Under the pieces are notes generated by a model. It did no database searches. It was not told where the DNA came from and was given only the letters and a program-made list of their open reading frames with translations. Source: an uncultured Opitutia bacterium (GTDB lineage Bacteria > Verrucomicrobiota > Verrucomicrobiia > Opitutales > Opitutaceae). Taken from it: DNA of 64,000 nt. Made by a program: the position numbers and the translations under genes. Below are positions 61,526-64,000 of the stretch, one piece after another. Position 1 is the first letter of the stretch; every line of letters starts with the position of its first letter. The DNA lies in NCBI GenBank assembly GCA_903881475.1, contig CAIRTK010000010.1:1-64000 (forward strand), read 5' to 3'.

Positions 61526-62761
61526 ATGTCATCCATGCTTGACCCGCAAAAAATCCGCGCCGACTTCCCGATCCTGCACCAGCTGGTGAACGGCAAGCCG
61601 CTGGTCTACCTCGACAATGGCGCCACGTCGCAGAAGCCGCGGGCCGTCATCGACGCGCTCGTGCACTACTACGAGCGCGACAACAGCAACGTCCACCGTG
61701 GCCTGCACGCGCTCTCCATGCGCGCCACCGACGCTTACGAGGGGGCGCGGGCCCGCATCGCAACGTTTCTCCATGCCGCCGATCCGGCCGAGATCATCTT
61801 CACCCGTGGCACGACCGAGAGCATCAACATCGTCGCCCGCAGCTTCGGCACCCGGCTGAAACCCGGGGATGTCATCCTCACGACCGAGATGGAGCACCAC
61901 TCCAACCTCGTGCCGTGGCAGCAGGCCGCGAAGGCCGGCGGCGCCACGCTGCGCTACGTGCCGGTGCTCGGCGCCAACGCCGAGGGCGGCCTCGATCTCG
62001 CCGCGCTCGACCAGCTGCTCACGCCCCAGGTCAAGGTCTTCGCGTTCACCCACATTTCCAACACGCTCGGCACGATCAACCCGGTCGCCGAGCTCTGCCG
62101 GCGCGCCCGCGCCGTCGGCGCGATCACGGTGATCGATGCCGCGCAGTCCGTCGGCCACGCCCCGCTCGATGTGCAGGCCCTCGGCTGCGACTACCTCGCC
62201 TTCTCCGGCCACAAGATGTGCGGCCCCACCGGCATTGGCGTGCTCTACGGCCGCCGCGCTTTGCTGGAGAAACTCGCCCCCGACGAGACCGGCGGGGGCA
62301 TGGTGGTGAACGTCACGTACGAGGGCGCCACCTGGAAACCCGCTCCTGAGCGCTTCGAGGCTGGAACGCCCAACATCGCCGGCGCCATCGGACTCGGCGT
62401 CGCGTGCGACTACCTCGACGCGCTCGGCCGCGCCGCGATCGAGCGGCACGACCACGCGCTGGCCCGGCTGGCCTATGAGAAACTCTCCGTCCTGCCCGGC
62501 ATCCGCCTGCTCGGCCCGGCCGGCGAACGCGGCGGGCTCGTGAGCTTCGCCTTCCCCGACCTGCACGCGCACGATGTCGTGACGTTCGCGGACGAGGACG
62601 GCATCGCCCTGCGCGGCGGCCATCACTGCAACCAGCCGCTGATGCGGAAGCTCGGCCTCACGAGCACGACCCGCGCGAGTTTCTACGTGTACAATACGGC
62701 CGAAGAGATCGACGTCCTCGTCGCCTCGCTCCGCCGCACACTGAAGTTTTTCGTGGGCTGA
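61526..62761 (+). CDS. sufS: Cysteine desulfurase SufS
   Basis: 411 residues. It is a group II desulfurase: YLDNGATSQKPRAVIDAL...NSNVHRGLHALSMRAT, the PLP Lys in DYLAFSGHKMCGPTGIGVLYG, and the catalytic Cys in ALRGGHHCNQPLMRKLG. It starts at 61526 or at the ATG 9 bases later (MLDPQK). It removes sulfur from cysteine and passes it to SufU. Confidence 0.96.
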   Translation: MSSMLDPQKIRADFPILHQLVNGKPLVYLDNGATSQKPRAVIDALVHYYERDNSNVHRGLHALSMRATDAYEGARARIATFLHAADPAEIIFTRGTTESINIVARSFGTRLKPGDVILTTEMEHHSNLVPWQQAAKAGGATLRYVPVLGANAEGGLDLAALDQLLTPQVKVFAFTHISNTLGTINPVAELCRRARAVGAITVIDAAQSVGHAPLDVQALGCDYLAFSGHKMCGPTGIGVLYGRRALLEKLAPDETGGGMVVNVTYEGATWKPAPERFEAGTPNIAGAIGLGVACDYLDALGRAAIERHDHALARLAYEKLSVLPGIRLLGPAGERGGLVSFAFPDLHAHDVVTFADEDGIALRGGHHCNQPLMRKLGLTSTTRASFYVYNTAEEIDVLVASLRRTLKFFVG

Positions 62762-62785
62762 GGCTGCACAGGCCGGATGTCTGCG

Positions 62786-64000
62786 CTATCTGGCGATCCA
62801 CTGCATCGCCTTGTCCGCCAGCGTGTCGAAGGCTGTCACACCCAGTTCGAGATGCTCTTCCTTTGTATCCTCGATCTTGTTGTGACTGATGCCGTGCAGG
62901 CTCTGCACAAACATCATCACCGTCGGCACGCCGGCCCCGCAGGTCTCGGCGGCGTCATGCAGCGGTCCCGATGGCAGCCGGTGGGACTTCACGCCTGATT
63001 CCCGGATGGCTTCGTCGCACAGTGCGATGAGCTCCGGGTGGAACGGCCGCGGCTCGATCTGCCAGAGGCGCTCCCAGGCGACCTGACGTTTCCTTCCTTG
63101 GCGAAGCGCTCGCTGGCCTCCTTCGCCTCCCGCAGCATCCGCGCCAGCGCCACGGCATCGAGGTGCCGTTGATCGAGTGTGATCCGGCACTCTTCCACGA
63201 CGCTCGTGACAATGCCCGGCTTTGTCGTGCACGACCCGATCGTACAAACCCCGCCCGCGCTGCGGCCGGCGATGCGGTAAATTTCCTCGCCCATCCGGGC
63301 TGCCGCCAGAAAAGCATCCCGGCGCCGGTTCATCGGCGTGCTGCCCGAATGCGCCGCCTGGCCGCGAAACGTGATCGCATGCCGCTCCACCCCGAATGTT
63401 CCCAGCACCGCGCCGAGCGGCAGGTCCAGGTCGAGCAGCACCGGTCCCTGCTCGATGTGCAGCTCGAGATAGGCCGCCGCATTCTTGAGTTCCCGGCCGC
63501 TCTCCTTCACGCGCTCGAAATCAATGCCGACCTGCTTCAGCGCGTCCGGCAGCCGGCCACCCTGCCGGTCCTGTAACCCGCGCGCCTCGTCCATGTCGAG
63601 CTTACCCGAGCACGCCGACGAACCGAACAGGCTCTTCCCAAAGCGGGCGCCTTCCTCGTCCGCCCAGTCGACCAGCCGGACCGTCACCGGCGGCCTGCCG
63701 TCATACTGCGCGCTAATGCGCCGCAAAATTTCCACGCCCGCCATCACATTCAGGCAGCCGTCGAGCCAGCCGCCGTTCGGCACCGAGTCCATATGCCCGC
63801 CGATGAGTAGGGCCCGCTCCGATTCGCCGCGCAGGGTCGCCCAGAAATTTCCCGCCGCGTCGGTGTGTATTTCGACCGGCAGGCCGGCGAGTTTTTGCCG
63901 GAGCCAGGCGCGCGTCGCGACCCAGGCCGGCGTGAACGCCACGCGCTGCGCACCGTTCTCGTCGCCGGTCATGGCGCGCAGCTCCTTCAGTTCGGCAACG
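62786..64000 (-). pseudogene. M20-family amidohydrolase (hydantoinase/carbamoylase or allantoate type), frameshifted and partial
   Basis: The gene enters from the right edge (frame open to base 64000 with VAELKELRAMTGDENG) and ends at 62786. Zn-site motifs are present: GGHMDSVPNGGWLDG, DWADEEGARFG, LELHIEQGPVL and, after a frameshift, SGPLHDAAETCGAGVPTVMMFV. The frame changes near plus-strand base 63086: restoring one G there (AACGTCCAGGTCGCC on the coding strand) joins ERFAKEGNV to QVAWERLWQIEP without loss. It is otherwise intact. Members hydrolyse ureido or carbamoyl amides. This is either a recent mutation or an error. Confidence 0.85.

Overview
The window is a high-GC Gram-negative chromosome segment. 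Gene content (tandem ThyX, YXWGXW protein, GxxExxY and S23 four-helix-bundle genes, many TonB/DUF481/sialidase-like secreted proteins, dense palindromic repeats) fits Verrucomicrobiota, most likely Opitutaceae. That placement is an inference from families and style, not from a search.

Layout. 1-6.2 kb: the tail of an IS3-family transposase, then a monovalent-metal (Cu/Ag) RND efflux operon (Cys-rich secreted protein, CusB-like adaptor, CusA-like pump, His-rich lipoprotein). 6.3-7.7 kb: a His-rich CobW GTPase. 8-13.2 kb (minus): a carbohydrate-type ABC importer (binding protein, two permeases) with an SGNH esterase; one permease is frameshifted. 13.3-21.6 kb: a WD40 protein, a DUF481 beta-barrel, a second CobW GTPase, a beta-propeller fused to a CusF-like copper domain, a His-rich membrane protein and a TonB receptor. 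21.8-33.9 kb: housekeeping genes (ftsY, nusB, ribH, ribBA, rarA, comEC-like, thyX) mixed with small accessory genes and repeats. 34-47.9 kb (minus): nuoBCDEFGHIJKLMN without nuoA at the head. 48.0-50.9 kb: a compact integrated element (HUH Rep, HTH protein, tyrosine integrase) in the 3' part of tRNA-Ser(GGA). 51-60.9 kb: two AraC regulators around a Rieske oxygenase, a MetE-like methyltransferase, a Gfo/Idh dehydrogenase, a ceramidase-like protein, a DegT aminotransferase and a PhyH oxygenase. 61-64 kb: sufU-sufS and a broken M20 amidohydrolase running off the end.

The main discoveries are these. (1) The 2.85-kb tRNA-Ser element has only rep, an HTH gene and int. Its att core is a 15-bp/7-bp/15-bp palindrome with the tRNA T-loop as spacer, and the reading frame runs through att so that excision would give the integrase a different C-terminal tail and place rep 14 bp behind it. 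(2) Two small accessory genes, GxxExxY and S23 four-helix-bundle, each sit between perfect inverted repeats (25 and 29 bp), the same layout as the intervening sequences known inside 23S rRNA genes. (3) Palindromic elements of one family sit in frame inside ftsY and a cobW gene, and a second type sits inside a WD40 gene, as in the Rickettsia palindromic elements. (4) Intergenic DNA is crowded with nested inverted repeats that reuse a few recurring motifs. Three genes carry single-base lesions (two 1-bp deletions, one amber codon); whether these are biological or assembly errors cannot be decided from the sequence alone.
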